Shown here one piece after another: positions 1-9,238 of a DNA stretch of 64,000 nt (position 1 is the first letter of the stretch; each line of letters starts with the position of its first letter). The notes under the pieces were generated by a model. That model saw nothing but the letters and a program-made list of their open reading frames with translations, was not told where the DNA came from and made no database searches. Source of the DNA: Halodesulfurarchaeum formicicum (GTDB lineage: Archaea; Halobacteriota; Halobacteria; Halobacteriales; Halobacteriaceae). Where the stretch lies: assembly GCF_001886955.1 (NCBI RefSeq), contig NZ_CP016804.1, positions 1,426,001-1,490,000 of the forward strand, written 5' to 3'. Position numbers and translations under genes: made by a program.

Positions 1-23
1 GGATCGGGTTAAAACTCTCGGGG

Positions 24-2504
24 TCAGCCCACGCTCTGTTGCCAGTCCCGGATCCGGTCGGCCGAGACCCCATCGACCTCGCCAGCCAACTCGTCCGGGT
101 CGGCCTTTAGCAGGGCCGGCACCGACTCGATGCCCGCCTCGACGAGCTTGTCCTTGGTCTTTTCCCCGATTCCGTCGATGGATTCGAGGTCACCGTTCTG
201 CCGGGCGGCGTACTCCTGATAGTTACAGATCGGACAGCCGAACTCCCAGGGCTCATCGTCATCGTCGTCGTGAATGCGGAGTTTGGGCAGGTCGTGGTCC
301 GCACAGCGCTCCTCCGTGACCTCGATCTCACCGCGGCGGGGCAGCGGGACGGCATACTCACAGTCGGGGTAGCGGGTACAGCCCACCAGTCGGGAGCCGT
401 TTCGGAGGTGTTTGATCGCCAGTTCGCCGCCGTGTTCCTCGCCACACTCCGGACACGGGCCGATGACCGTGTCCTCGGTCGACTCGGCGTCCTCGACCTG
501 ACAGAGCGGACAGCCGTGGACGAAGGTGTTTCGCCCGTCGAGCATCTTGACGTGGTGCAGATCGTGTCGGTCACAGGTCTCGTCCATGACCTGGGGCTCG
601 CCACGATTCGGGAGCGGAGCGGTGAACTCACAGTCCGGATAGCCATCACAGCCCACGAAGTAGGAGCCATACCGGTTTTCGCGAATCAGGAGGTCCCGGC
701 CACACTCCGGACACGGCCCGAGGGTTCGGTCGGCCTTCAGCGAGGACCGGAGGTGCTCACCGATCTCCGCCCGCGAAGCCCCGAGCAGGTCGAAGATTCG
801 GTCCAGTGCGTCCCGGGAGTCCGCAGTGACGTCCTCGAGTTCCTTCTCGCCCTCGACGATGGCCGTCATCTCCGCTTCGAGCTCCTGGGTCATCTCCTCG
901 CTGACGACCAGGTCGGCGTACTCCTCGGCGGCCTCAACGACCGCCATCGCGAGCTGGGTCGGACGCGGCGGGTCGTCCTCCAGATACCCGCGGTCGTAGA
1001 GCTTCTCGATGGTGTTGTGGCGGGTACTCTTCGTCCCGATGCCCAGCTTCTCCATGGTCTCGATGAGTCGAGACTGGCCGTACCGTCGGGGTGGCTGGGT
1101 CTCCTTCTCTTCGAGGTCCACGGCGTCGATCGACAGGGTCTGGCCCTCCTCCAGATCGGGGACGTAATTCTCCGAGGTGTCGACGTAGGGGTAGACCGCG
1201 TGATATCCCGGCTCGACCAGGCGCTTGCCGTTCGCCTTGAGCGTGCGGCCCTCGGCGACGGCCACCACGCGCAGGTGCTCCCAGACGGCCGGCTCCGCGA
1301 GCGTCGCGAAAAAGCGACGGGTCACGAGTTCGTAGACCGTCCACTCGTCCTCGGAGAGATCCCCCTGGTCGGGCACGTCCGGCGTGGGGTGAATCGGCGG
1401 GTGATCGGTCGTCTCGGACTCCCCACGGGTCGGCTCCAGGTCCTCGCCCGCAAGGAGCGAACTCGCCGCCTCGTCGAAGGGGGTCCCCTCGAAGACCGCG
1501 AGCAACTCGGCGGGCTCCAGGTCGTCCGGATAGACGGTGTTGTCCGTCCGCGGGTAGGTGATGTAGCCAGCGGTGTACAGATCCTCGGCGATGCTCATCG
1601 CCTGACCCGCGTTGAACCCCAGCGACCCGGCCGCCTTGATGAACTGCGTGGTGTCGAAGGGTGCGGGCGGGTCGTCGGTGCGCTGTCGTCGCCGGACCGA
1701 TTCCACACTCGCGGTCCCGGCCCCGGCGAGGTCCGCCTCGGCATCGGTGGCATGCGTTTCGTCCCAGATCCGCTCGGCCTCGGAGCCGTCATCGTCGTAG
1801 AAGTACTGGGCCTGGAAGGTCGTCTCGCCACCCGCGAGATCGGCGAAGAGCTCCCAGTAGGTCTCGGGATCGAAGGCCTGGATCTCCCGCTCCTTGTCGA
1901 CGACGAGTTTGAGCGTGGGCGTCTGGACCCGCCCCACGCTGATGAAGTCCTGGCCGCGCTGTCCGGCCGAAAGTGAGAGAAATCGGGTGAGTGCGGCCCC
2001 CCAGAGCAAGTCGATGCGCTGGCGGGCTTCGCCGGCCGCGGCCAGCTCGAAGTCCAGTTCGTCCGGGTTCGCGAAGGCGGTTTTGACCTCGTTTTCGGTG
2101 ATCGAGGAGAACCGCACCCGATCGACCGGCACCGACTCCTCGACCTCGCGGACGAGTTCGTAGGCCTCCTTCCCGATGAGTTCGCCCTCGCGGTCGTAGT
2201 CGGTGGCGATCACGACGCGGTCGGCCTTCCTGGCGAGTCGCTTGAGGCTGGTGACGATGTCCGGTTTCGTCACCCGGGTCTCGATCGGCGCGTGAACCAG
2301 TTCGGCCGGTTCGACGTCCCGCCAGTCCTCGTACTCCGGCGGGAAGTCCACCCCGACGACGTGGCCGGCGAGCCCGATCACGCGGTGGGTCCCCCAGGCG
2401 TACACGTCGACGCCGCCGACGCGTTCGGTTCGAGCGGAACCGTCGCTGAGGATGTCTGCGATACGACGGGCGGCGTTGTTCTTCTCGGTGATGATGAGTT
2501 CCAC
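24..2504 (-). CDS. topA: DNA topoisomerase I (type IA)
   Basis: Type IA topoisomerase, which relaxes negatively supercoiled DNA through a transient 5'-phosphotyrosine break. The 826-aa product has an N-terminal TOPRIM domain with the acidic metal motif TDYDREGE at about residues 101-108. The active-site tyrosine is probably Y317 in the YPRTDN motif. The C-terminal third carries several Cys4 zinc-ribbon modules (CPECG ... CDGYPDCEF, CPLC, CPECG ... CTRYPDCEY) and ends in a helix-hairpin-helix region (IDGIGEKTKDKL). It starts with GTG at 2502-2504, and the N-terminus VELIITEKNN fits the family. The gene stands alone, divergent from the small membrane protein gene at 2602. Confidence 0.96.
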   Translation of the reverse strand: MELIITEKNNAARRIADILSDGSARTERVGGVDVYAWGTHRVIGLAGHVVGVDFPPEYEDWRDVEPAELVHAPIETRVTKPDIVTSLKRLARKADRVVIATDYDREGELIGKEAYELVREVEESVPVDRVRFSSITENEVKTAFANPDELDFELAAAGEARQRIDLLWGAALTRFLSLSAGQRGQDFISVGRVQTPTLKLVVDKEREIQAFDPETYWELFADLAGGETTFQAQYFYDDDGSEAERIWDETHATDAEADLAGAGTASVESVRRRQRTDDPPAPFDTTQFIKAAGSLGFNAGQAMSIAEDLYTAGYITYPRTDNTVYPDDLEPAELLAVFEGTPFDEAASSLLAGEDLEPTRGESETTDHPPIHPTPDVPDQGDLSEDEWTVYELVTRRFFATLAEPAVWEHLRVVAVAEGRTLKANGKRLVEPGYHAVYPYVDTSENYVPDLEEGQTLSIDAVDLEEKETQPPRRYGQSRLIETMEKLGIGTKSTRHNTIEKLYDRGYLEDDPPRPTQLAMAVVEAAEEYADLVVSEEMTQELEAEMTAIVEGEKELEDVTADSRDALDRIFDLLGASRAEIGEHLRSSLKADRTLGPCPECGRDLLIRENRYGSYFVGCDGYPDCEFTAPLPNRGEPQVMDETCDRHDLHHVKMLDGRNTFVHGCPLCQVEDAESTEDTVIGPCPECGEEHGGELAIKHLRNGSRLVGCTRYPDCEYAVPLPRRGEIEVTEERCADHDLPKLRIHDDDDDEPWEFGCPICNYQEYAARQNGDLESIDGIGEKTKDKLVEAGIESVPALLKADPDELAGEVDGVSADRIRDWQQSVG

Positions 2505-2571
2505 GGGAACTGAATTGGCCGTAAGCCGGACCGGTTTGTAAGGATTTCGTCGCTCGTGACGGATCCCCGTC

Positions 2572-2579
2572 CTATTTGT
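2572..2579 (+). promoter_or_regulatory. TATA-like box of the gene at 2602
   Basis: CTATTTGT is centred about 27 bp upstream of ATG 2602, the spacing of a haloarchaeal leaderless promoter. It overlaps the alternative GTG start and so argues against that start. Confidence 0.45.
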
Positions 2580-2601
2580 GAGTTCTCACGGAAAGGCGGG
2601 C

Positions 2602-2865
2602 ATGGACGAACTGCCCGCCATTCGTTCGCCTCACTCGGTCCCGTCCTACGTCGGTGACGGAGCCCGAATCGCGGCCATCCTGCTCGTGTGGGGAGCCATT
2701 GCCGCCTTCTTCGCGTACGGAATCGGCAACGTGGGCCTGCGGGGCGCGAGTCTCGTCGGACGGATCGGCTCGCACCTCGGGGTTCTCTTCGCGACCGTTG
2801 GACTCCTCAACGCGGTCCTCTTTGTCTGCTACCGGACAATCGACTACTGGGCCGCACAACGGTAA
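2602..2865 (+). CDS. Small two-helix membrane protein
   Basis: Unrecognised 87-aa protein. It has two hydrophobic segments, at about residues 24-45 (AAILLVWGAIAAFFAYGI) and 57-77 (LGVLFATVGLLNAVLFVCY), with a short basic tail, so it is probably an inner-membrane protein with two helices. I chose ATG 2602 over an in-frame GTG at 2578 because a TATA-like element at 2572-2579 lies about 27 bp upstream, as expected for a leaderless transcript. It lies between topA and gatB, both on the other strand. No function can be assigned. Confidence 0.7.
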   Translation: MDELPAIRSPHSVPSYVGDGARIAAILLVWGAIAAFFAYGIGNVGLRGASLVGRIGSHLGVLFATVGLLNAVLFVCYRTIDYWAAQR

Positions 2866-2905
2866 CTCGCTGTCGCGTGTCTGCCGCAGAAGCTCAGTTC
2901 CGAGT

Positions 2906-4384
2906 TCACTCCAGTTGTTCCTGGAGGAGCTGGTTGACCTCGCCCGGGTCGGCGCTGCCGCCGGTCTGCTGCATGACCTGCCCGACGAGGAAGTTGATGG
3001 CCCCGCCCTCGCCCGCGTGATAGTCTTCGACGGCGTCGGGGTTCTCCTCGATGGCCGTCTTCACGGCCTGGGCCACTTCGTCGCCGGTCGTCTTGCCCAG
3101 TCCCGCCGCCTCGACGATTTCATCCGGACGCTCTCCGTCATCAAGCATTCGGCGAAGGACGACCTCGCGGGCGTTCTTCTCGGTGATCTCCTCCGCGGCG
3201 ACCATCCCGACCAGCCGGGTGAACTCCTCGAAGCGGTCGGCGACGTCGGTGATCGCCATGTCCCGGTAGTTGAGTTCGCCCAGCAGATCGTCCGCGACCC
3301 AGGTCGCCGCCAGATCGGGGGCAAAGCGATCCGCGATGTCCTCGAAGAAGTCCGCAACCTGCTTCGTCGAGGTGAGTTTCGCCGCCGCCTCCTCGCCCAG
3401 GTCGTACTCGGCCTGGAACCGTTCGCGACGGGCCTCGGGAAGTTCCGGGATCGGGATCTTCTCCTTCCAGTCTTTGACCTCCAGGGGCGGGATGTCCGCT
3501 TCCCGGAAGTATCGGTACTCCTTCTCCGCTTCCTTCTCGCGCATCGAGACCGTGATGCCCCGAGACTCGTCCCAGTGGCGGGTCTCCTGGGTGACCTCCC
3601 GACCGCGCTCGATGGCGTTGCGCTGACGGGTGACCTCGTAGGCCAGGGCGGTCTCGGCCCCCTTGTGACTGGAGATGTTCTTCACCTCGGTCCGGTTGGC
3701 CGATTCCAGCACCGACTCTGCGATCCCGCCGTCCGAATCGATCTCGCTTGCCTCGACCAACGAGATGTTGGCGTCGACCCGCAGACTCCCGTCGCGCTGG
3801 CCGTCGTAAATTCCCAGATACTCGAGGACCTCTTCGAGTTTGCTCAAAAAGGCCCGGACCTCCCCGGGGCTCCGGAAATCCGGTTCGGTGACGATCTCCA
3901 TCAGCGGGATTCCCGCCCGATTGTAGTCGACGAGGGTGTAATCGGCGGTGTCGATGTGGCCGCCGGCGTGTTGCAGGCTTCCCGGGTCCTCCTCGAGGTG
4001 GGCCCGCTCGATGCCGATCTCGCGGCGCTCGCCCTCATGAGAGATCTCCAACTGCCCCCCGGCACAGATCGGCGCGTCGTACTGGGTGATCTGAAAGCCC
4101 TTGGGGAGGTCGGGATAGAAGTAGTTCTTCCGGTGAAAGCGGGTCCGCTCGGGGATGTCGGCCTCGATCGCCTTGCCCAGTTTGACCGCTGCCTCGACGG
4201 CTGCCTCGTTGAGAACCGGCAGCGCGCCGGGGAGGCCGAGACAGACCGGACAGGTGTGCGTGTTGGGTTCGGGATCGGGGTCCGTCGAACAGCCACAGAA
4301 GATCTTCGTCGCCGTCTCTAGCTGGACGTGGACCTCGAGGCCGATGACGGGAGCGAGAGTGTCCCGCGCTGAGGCCTGTGTCAT
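2906..4384 (-). CDS. gatB: Asp-tRNA(Asn)/Glu-tRNA(Gln) amidotransferase subunit B
   Basis: GatB, the kinase/tRNA-binding subunit of GatCAB, which converts mischarged Asp-tRNA(Asn) (and Glu-tRNA(Gln) in some lineages) to the amide form. The 492-aa product shows the N-terminal GLEVHVQLET motif, a cysteine-rich zinc region (CGCS ... CPVCLGLPG), the DYNRAGIPLMEIVTEPD signature and a C-terminal helical/YqeY-like tail. Length is normal. The gatA and gatC genes are not in this window, so the enzyme is encoded at dispersed loci. AspRS at 61551 has non-discriminating residues, so this GatB probably serves Asn-tRNA formation. Confidence 0.95.
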   Translation of the reverse strand: MTQASARDTLAPVIGLEVHVQLETATKIFCGCSTDPDPEPNTHTCPVCLGLPGALPVLNEAAVEAAVKLGKAIEADIPERTRFHRKNYFYPDLPKGFQITQYDAPICAGGQLEISHEGERREIGIERAHLEEDPGSLQHAGGHIDTADYTLVDYNRAGIPLMEIVTEPDFRSPGEVRAFLSKLEEVLEYLGIYDGQRDGSLRVDANISLVEASEIDSDGGIAESVLESANRTEVKNISSHKGAETALAYEVTRQRNAIERGREVTQETRHWDESRGITVSMREKEAEKEYRYFREADIPPLEVKDWKEKIPIPELPEARRERFQAEYDLGEEAAAKLTSTKQVADFFEDIADRFAPDLAATWVADDLLGELNYRDMAITDVADRFEEFTRLVGMVAAEEITEKNAREVVLRRMLDDGERPDEIVEAAGLGKTTGDEVAQAVKTAIEENPDAVEDYHAGEGGAINFLVGQVMQQTGGSADPGEVNQLLQEQLE

Positions 4385-4408
4385 TGTGCTTCGATTCCCT
4401 ACCGAGGG

Positions 4409-4416
4409 CTTTTAAC
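4409..4416 (-). promoter_or_regulatory. TATA-like box of gatB
   Basis: Read on the minus strand as GTTAAAAG. It is centred about 28 bp upstream of the gatB ATG, which suggests a leaderless mRNA. Confidence 0.5.
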
Positions 4417-4461
4417 CTGACGAAGGGTGGGGCCGGTCGTCTGACGGGCGTCTGCCGCACG

Positions 4462-4469
4462 CTTTAAGA
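4462..4469 (+). promoter_or_regulatory. TATA-like box of the smc operon
   Basis: CTTTAAGA is centred about 27 bp upstream of ATG 4493. It is probably the promoter for the small coiled-coil gene, smc and scpA together, since the gaps between them are 8 bp and an 8-bp overlap. Confidence 0.55.
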
Positions 4470-4492
4470 GGATCACGGCGGTTCGTCCAGTC

Positions 4493-4729
4493 ATGACCGA
4501 CGGCGACGCCGATTCTGCCCGCGTCGAAGAACTCGCTGCGACCGTCGACGGACTGACGACGGAGCTACTCGACCTCCAGGAGCGGGTCCGACTCCTCGAA
4601 GCCGAGTTGACCGAGGAGACGGATTCCGAGAAGAGCGTCGAGGAACTGTTCGCGGCAGAAGAGACAGGCGATGACGACGGGGAGGATCGGGACGTCGAGA
4701 CAATCGGGGATGACATCATCGTCGGCTAA
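4493..4729 (+). CDS. Small acidic coiled-coil protein upstream of smc
   Basis: A 78-aa, very acidic protein. Residues 9-45 form a predicted coiled coil with leucine/valine heptads (VEELAATVDGLTTELLDL followed by QERVRLLEAEL), and an acidic linker and tail follow. The stop is 8 bp before the smc ATG, and the gene appears to be the first of an smc-scpA operon, so an accessory role with SMC is a reasonable guess from context only. It resembles a conserved haloarchaeal small protein of unknown function (DUF7518-like, from memory). No catalytic motif is visible. Confidence 0.75.
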   Translation: MTDGDADSARVEELAATVDGLTTELLDLQERVRLLEAELTEETDSEKSVEELFAAEETGDDDGEDRDVETIGDDIIVG

Positions 4730-4737
4730 CCCTCTCG

Positions 4738-7700
4738 ATGTACATCGACCAGATCGTCCTGGAGAACTTCAAGAGCTTCGGACGAACCACCAGGATCCCC
4801 TTCTACGAGGATTTCACCACGATCAGCGGCCCGAACGGCTCGGGCAAGTCGAACATCATCGACGCGATCCTGTTCGCGCTGGGCCTGGCTCGCACCCGTG
4901 GCATGCGCGCCCAGAAGCTCACCGACCTGATCTACAACCCCGCCCACGAGGAGGATCGGGACTACGACGGCGCTCGGGAGGCCAGCGTCGAGGTCACCCT
5001 CGACAACGAGGACCGCACGATCTCGCCCTCCCAGATCGCCACGGCGATCGGCACCGAGGACATCGATGAAGTCGATCAGATCCGGGTCAAACGGCGGATC
5101 AAGCAGACCGAGGACAACTACTACTCCTATTACTACCTGAACGGGCGCTCGGTGAACCTTTCCGATATACAGGACCTGCTGGCCGCGGCCGGGGTCACCC
5201 CCGAGGGCTACAACGTCGTGATGCAGGGGGACGTGACCGGCATCATCCAGATGACCCCCCACGAGCGCCGGGAGATCATCGACGAGATCGCCGGGGTTGC
5301 GGAGTTCGACCGGAAGAAGGCAGACGCCCACGAGGAACTCGAACAGGTGGAGGAGCACATCCACGAGGCGGAGTTGCGAATCGAGGAGAAAGAGACGCGC
5401 CTCGAACAGCTCGAAGACGAGCGGGAGACGGCCCTGGAGTACCAGGGCCTGCGCGAGGAGAAAGCCGAGTACGAGGCCTACCGGGACGTGGCCGAACTCG
5501 AAGAGCGCCGACAGGAACTCGCGGCCACCGAGGCCGATATCGAGGACCGCGAGGCGGAACTCGAATCCATGGAGGCCGAACTCGCGGAACGCGAAGAGCG
5601 GGTCACACGACTCACCGAAGACCTCGAAGACTTAGAGGCCGAGATCGAACGGACCGGCGAGGAGGAACAGCTCGCGCTCAAACGCGAGATGGAGGAGCTC
5701 AAGGCCGAAATCGGCGGCCTGGAGGATCGGATCGACGGGGCCGAAGAGCGGATCGAGGAGGCCACCGAGACCCGGCGACAGGCCTTCGTCAAGATCGACC
5801 GCAAGCAGGAGGAGATCGAGGACCTGGAAGGCGAGATCCGCGAGCTGAAAGTCGAGAAGGCCTCCCTGGTCGGCGAGAAACAGGACCGCCAGGAGGAGAT
5901 CGAGTCAGTCGAGGCCGAAATCGAGGCCGTGGACACGGCCTACGACGACCTCCGTGCCGACCTCGAAGCGGCGAAAGAATCCCTCGAAACGGCCAAATCA
6001 GAGCGCAACGACCTCCAGCGGAAGAAAGACCGCTATCTCGACGAGGCCCGGCGGCGGTCGACCGAACTCGAATCCGCTCGGGAGGATAAAGCAAACGCCG
6101 AGACCCGTATCGAGGAGCTCGAGGAGCGACTCACCGATCTGGACCGCGAGCTGGAGAAGGCACAGACGAACAAGGCCCAGATCGAGGATGTCATCGAGGA
6201 CATCGAAACACGACGGTCGGAGCGCCGATCTGACCTCGAAAACGTCGAATCAAAACTCGATGCCGCCCAGGAGGAGTACGCCTCACTCGAAGCGCGGGCC
6301 GACGAGAGCGGAGACAGCTCCTTCGGCCGGGCCGTTACGACCATTCGCAACGCCAACATCGAGGGCGTCCACGGCCCCGTCGCCGAACTGGGGAGTGTCG
6401 AGGAGGCGTACGCGACTGCCTGTGAGACGGCGGCCGGTGGCCGGATGGCCCACGTCGTCGTGGCCGACGACGGCGTCGGCGAGCGCTGTATCGAACACCT
6501 CAAATCCCGAAACGCCGGGCGGGCAACCTTCCTGCCGATCACGGAGATGGAGCACCGCTCGCTCCCCAGCCTGCCCCAGGACCCCGGCGTGATCGACTTC
6601 GCGTACAACCTGGTCGATTTCGATCAGACCTACGCGCCGGTCTTCTCCTACGTGCTTGGCGATACGCTCGTGGTGGAGGACATGGCGACCGCCCGGGAGT
6701 TCATGGGCGAGTTCCGGCTGGTGACCCTCGACGGCGACCTCGTGGAGAAAAGCGGTGCGATGACCGGTGGGAGCCGCTCGGGATCCCGTTACTCCTTTAC
6801 GGCGACCGGCCAGGGCAAACTCGAACGGGTTGCCGAGCGGATCGAGTCCCTGGAGGACGAACGCGCCTCGATCGAGGCCGACATCACCGACCTGGACGAA
6901 CAGCTCGACCGGGCGCGCGAGAAACGCGCCGACGCCGTCGAGAGCGTGCGAGAGATCGAGTCCGAAATCGAGCGGGCCGAGCGGGATCGCGAGGAGGCCG
7001 AGACCGACATCGAGGAGCTCGAAGCCCGGATCGCGGAGCTGGAGGACGAACGCGAGTCCGTCCAGTCCGAGATGGCCGAACTCGACGCCGAGATCGAGGC
7101 CGCCGAGGAAGAGATCACGGCAACCGAAGCGGAGATCGAGGAGCTGGAAGCCGAACTGGCCGAGTCGAAGATTCCGGAACTCACAGACGAAAAGGAGTCC
7201 CTGCAGGCCGAGGTCGCGGACCTGGAGGACCGCATCGAGGACATCGACAGCGAACTCAACAGCCTGAACCTGGAGAAGGAGTACGCCGAGTCGGCCATCG
7301 AGGACCTCCACGAGACCGTCGAGTCCGCCCAGAACACGAAAGCCGAACAGGAAGAGCGGATCGAGGAGCTCGAAGCGACCATCGAGGAGCGACGCGCGGA
7401 CATCGAGGAGAAAGAGGCGGAGATCGCAGAACTCGAGTCGGAGCTGGCGGATCTCAAGGCCGAGCGCGAGGACCTCCGCGAGGAACTCGCGGCGGCCCGA
7501 GACGAGCGCGACGAGACGAAAAACGAGGCCGAGAGTCTGCGGAACCGGATCGAGAGCCTCGAACGGTCGGCCCAGCGACTCGAAGCCGAGGTCGCCAAAC
7601 TCGAGGCGAACGTCGAGGAGACCGATCCCGAGTCGGTCCCCGACCTCGAAACCGTCGAGCAAAACGTCAGGCGTCTCGAACGCCAGATGGCCCGTCTGGA

Positions 7701-8313
7701 GCCGGTCAACATGAAGGCCATCGAGGAGTACGACACCGTCGAGTCGGCCCTGGCGCAACTGACCGCAAAACACGACGAACTCGACGAGGAGCGGGCCGCA
7801 ATCGAGGAGCGCATCGACCGCTACGACCGGCTGAAACGCGAGAACTTCATGGCGGCCTACGAGGCGATCAACGACCAGTTCCAGGAGATCTTCGAGCGGC
7901 TCTCGAATGGGACCGGCGAACTCTCACTCGAAGATCCCGAACAACCCTTCGAAGGCGGCATGACGATGCGCGCCCAGCCGGGTGACAAGCCGGTCCAGCG
8001 CCTGGACGCCATGTCGGGCGGCGAGAAATCACTCACCGCGCTGGCCTTCATCTTCGCGGTCCAGCGGTACAACCCGGCCCCGTTCTACGCGCTGGACGAG
8101 ATCGACGCCTTCCTCGACGCCGCCAACGCCGAGCGGGTCGGGGAGATGGTCGACGAACTGGCGAGTGAAGCCCAGTTCGTGGTCGTCTCCCACCGCTCGG
8201 CCATGCTCGAACGGTCCGAGCGGGCCATCGGGGTGACCATGCAGGAGAACAACATCTCGGCGGTCACGGGCATCGATCTGGCCGGCCGGGAGGAGGCGGT
8301 CGCCGATGACTGA
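4738..8313 (+). CDS. smc: Chromosome segregation protein SMC
   Basis: Full-length structural maintenance of chromosomes ATPase, 1191 aa. Walker A is GPNGSGKSN at about 31-39. Long coiled coils flank a hinge domain at about 510-690, which contains the GVHGPVAEL region near 543. The ABC signature MSGGEKS lies near 1090 and the Walker B/D-loop ALDEIDAFLD near 1117. The coiled-coil arms are unusually rich in Glu and Asp, as expected for a halophile. SMC dimers form the condensin ring that organises and segregates chromosomes. The last 8 bp overlap scpA, its kleisin partner, so the two are probably translationally coupled. I saw no scpB in the window. Confidence 0.97.
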   Translation: MYIDQIVLENFKSFGRTTRIPFYEDFTTISGPNGSGKSNIIDAILFALGLARTRGMRAQKLTDLIYNPAHEEDRDYDGAREASVEVTLDNEDRTISPSQIATAIGTEDIDEVDQIRVKRRIKQTEDNYYSYYYLNGRSVNLSDIQDLLAAAGVTPEGYNVVMQGDVTGIIQMTPHERREIIDEIAGVAEFDRKKADAHEELEQVEEHIHEAELRIEEKETRLEQLEDERETALEYQGLREEKAEYEAYRDVAELEERRQELAATEADIEDREAELESMEAELAEREERVTRLTEDLEDLEAEIERTGEEEQLALKREMEELKAEIGGLEDRIDGAEERIEEATETRRQAFVKIDRKQEEIEDLEGEIRELKVEKASLVGEKQDRQEEIESVEAEIEAVDTAYDDLRADLEAAKESLETAKSERNDLQRKKDRYLDEARRRSTELESAREDKANAETRIEELEERLTDLDRELEKAQTNKAQIEDVIEDIETRRSERRSDLENVESKLDAAQEEYASLEARADESGDSSFGRAVTTIRNANIEGVHGPVAELGSVEEAYATACETAAGGRMAHVVVADDGVGERCIEHLKSRNAGRATFLPITEMEHRSLPSLPQDPGVIDFAYNLVDFDQTYAPVFSYVLGDTLVVEDMATAREFMGEFRLVTLDGDLVEKSGAMTGGSRSGSRYSFTATGQGKLERVAERIESLEDERASIEADITDLDEQLDRAREKRADAVESVREIESEIERAERDREEAETDIEELEARIAELEDERESVQSEMAELDAEIEAAEEEITATEAEIEELEAELAESKIPELTDEKESLQAEVADLEDRIEDIDSELNSLNLEKEYAESAIEDLHETVESAQNTKAEQEERIEELEATIEERRADIEEKEAEIAELESELADLKAEREDLREELAAARDERDETKNEAESLRNRIESLERSAQRLEAEVAKLEANVEETDPESVPDLETVEQNVRRLERQMARLEPVNMKAIEEYDTVESALAQLTAKHDELDEERAAIEERIDRYDRLKRENFMAAYEAINDQFQEIFERLSNGTGELSLEDPEQPFEGGMTMRAQPGDKPVQRLDAMSGGEKSLTALAFIFAVQRYNPAPFYALDEIDAFLDAANAERVGEMVDELASEAQFVVVSHRSAMLERSERAIGVTMQENNISAVTGIDLAGREEAVADD

Positions 8314-9238
8314 GGCGGCGGCTTTCGGCCCGGAAGAGCCGGATGAGGAGGGGCCAGAACCTGTCGAGGTACTGGTCGGGCTCGCAGAACGAGGGGAGAT
8401 CGACCCCTGGGACATCGACATCATCCAGGTGACCGACGCCTTCCTGGCGGCCATCGACGAGGCCGAAATCCGGACCTCTGGCCGGGCGCTCTTCTATGCC
8501 AGTGTTCTCCTCCGGATGAAAAGCGACGAACTGTTCGCCGAGGACGAGGACCCGGACCCCGAGGAGCCCGAACGGGTCGACCCGTTCGCAAGCGACACCC
8601 CCCTCGACGGCCCCGAGACGGGGGTCGGCGATCCGATCGACCAGCTAGAGGCCGAGATGGACCGCCGGCTGGAACGCCAGTCCGCCCGGGGGACCCCCGA
8701 AACCCTCGACGAACTCGTCCACGAACTACGGGAGGCCGAACGGGGCTCCTGGTGGAAGTCGGGCCGATCCTACGACACCGAGAACTCCCCGAAGGGGTTC
8801 CAGCGCGGCGTCCAGACCCTGGATTACCGCTCGGGGGACGACACCCGCAGCGACGGCGAGCCCGACGAAGCTGCAGTCACCGGCACCGCCCACGACGAGG
8901 ACATCGACGAACTCATCGAGGCCGTCGAGGCCGAACTCCACGAGCGATACGACCGGGGCCGAGCCGAGGTCCTGTTCGCCGAAATCGCGGACGCAGGCGG
9001 CTCGCGGGTCGATACGTTCCTTGCGCTGCTCTTTCTGGCCCATCGGGGCGTGGTCTTCCTCGAACAGGACGAACTCTTCGGCGACCTCTGGATCGAGGAT
9101 CGGCGAAGTGAGGGACCCACACCCGCTAAATCACCTTCCGAGGCCGGTGAAGAAGCCACAACAGAGAGCGAAGACGCAGTCGGGGACGGTACGGCCGAGG
9201 AAATCGGTCCCAGCGAGAGCGTCGAAGCCGAGGACTAG
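8306..9238 (+). CDS. scpA: Segregation and condensation protein A (kleisin)
   Basis: The kleisin that bridges SMC heads. The 310-aa product begins with the ScpA core (PVEVLVGLAERGEIDPWDID) and the helical SMC-neck-binding region. Residues 75-200 are acidic and low-complexity. A C-terminal winged-helix region follows (about 205-260, ending in QDELFGDLWIE), and then another acidic tail of about 45 residues. It overlaps smc by 8 bp and meets mtnP tail to tail with a 4-bp overlap (9235-9238). The long acidic insert and tail make it larger than typical bacterial ScpA (about 250 aa). Confidence 0.9.
   Translation: MTEAAAFGPEEPDEEGPEPVEVLVGLAERGEIDPWDIDIIQVTDAFLAAIDEAEIRTSGRALFYASVLLRMKSDELFAEDEDPDPEEPERVDPFASDTPLDGPETGVGDPIDQLEAEMDRRLERQSARGTPETLDELVHELREAERGSWWKSGRSYDTENSPKGFQRGVQTLDYRSGDDTRSDGEPDEAAVTGTAHDEDIDELIEAVEAELHERYDRGRAEVLFAEIADAGGSRVDTFLALLFLAHRGVVFLEQDELFGDLWIEDRRSEGPTPAKSPSEAGEEATTESEDAVGDGTAEEIGPSESVEAED

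Noticed and set aside
270-1976. Long plus-strand frame opposite topA
   Set aside because: Antisense shadow; the topA strand carries the TOPRIM, tyrosine and zinc-ribbon motifs.
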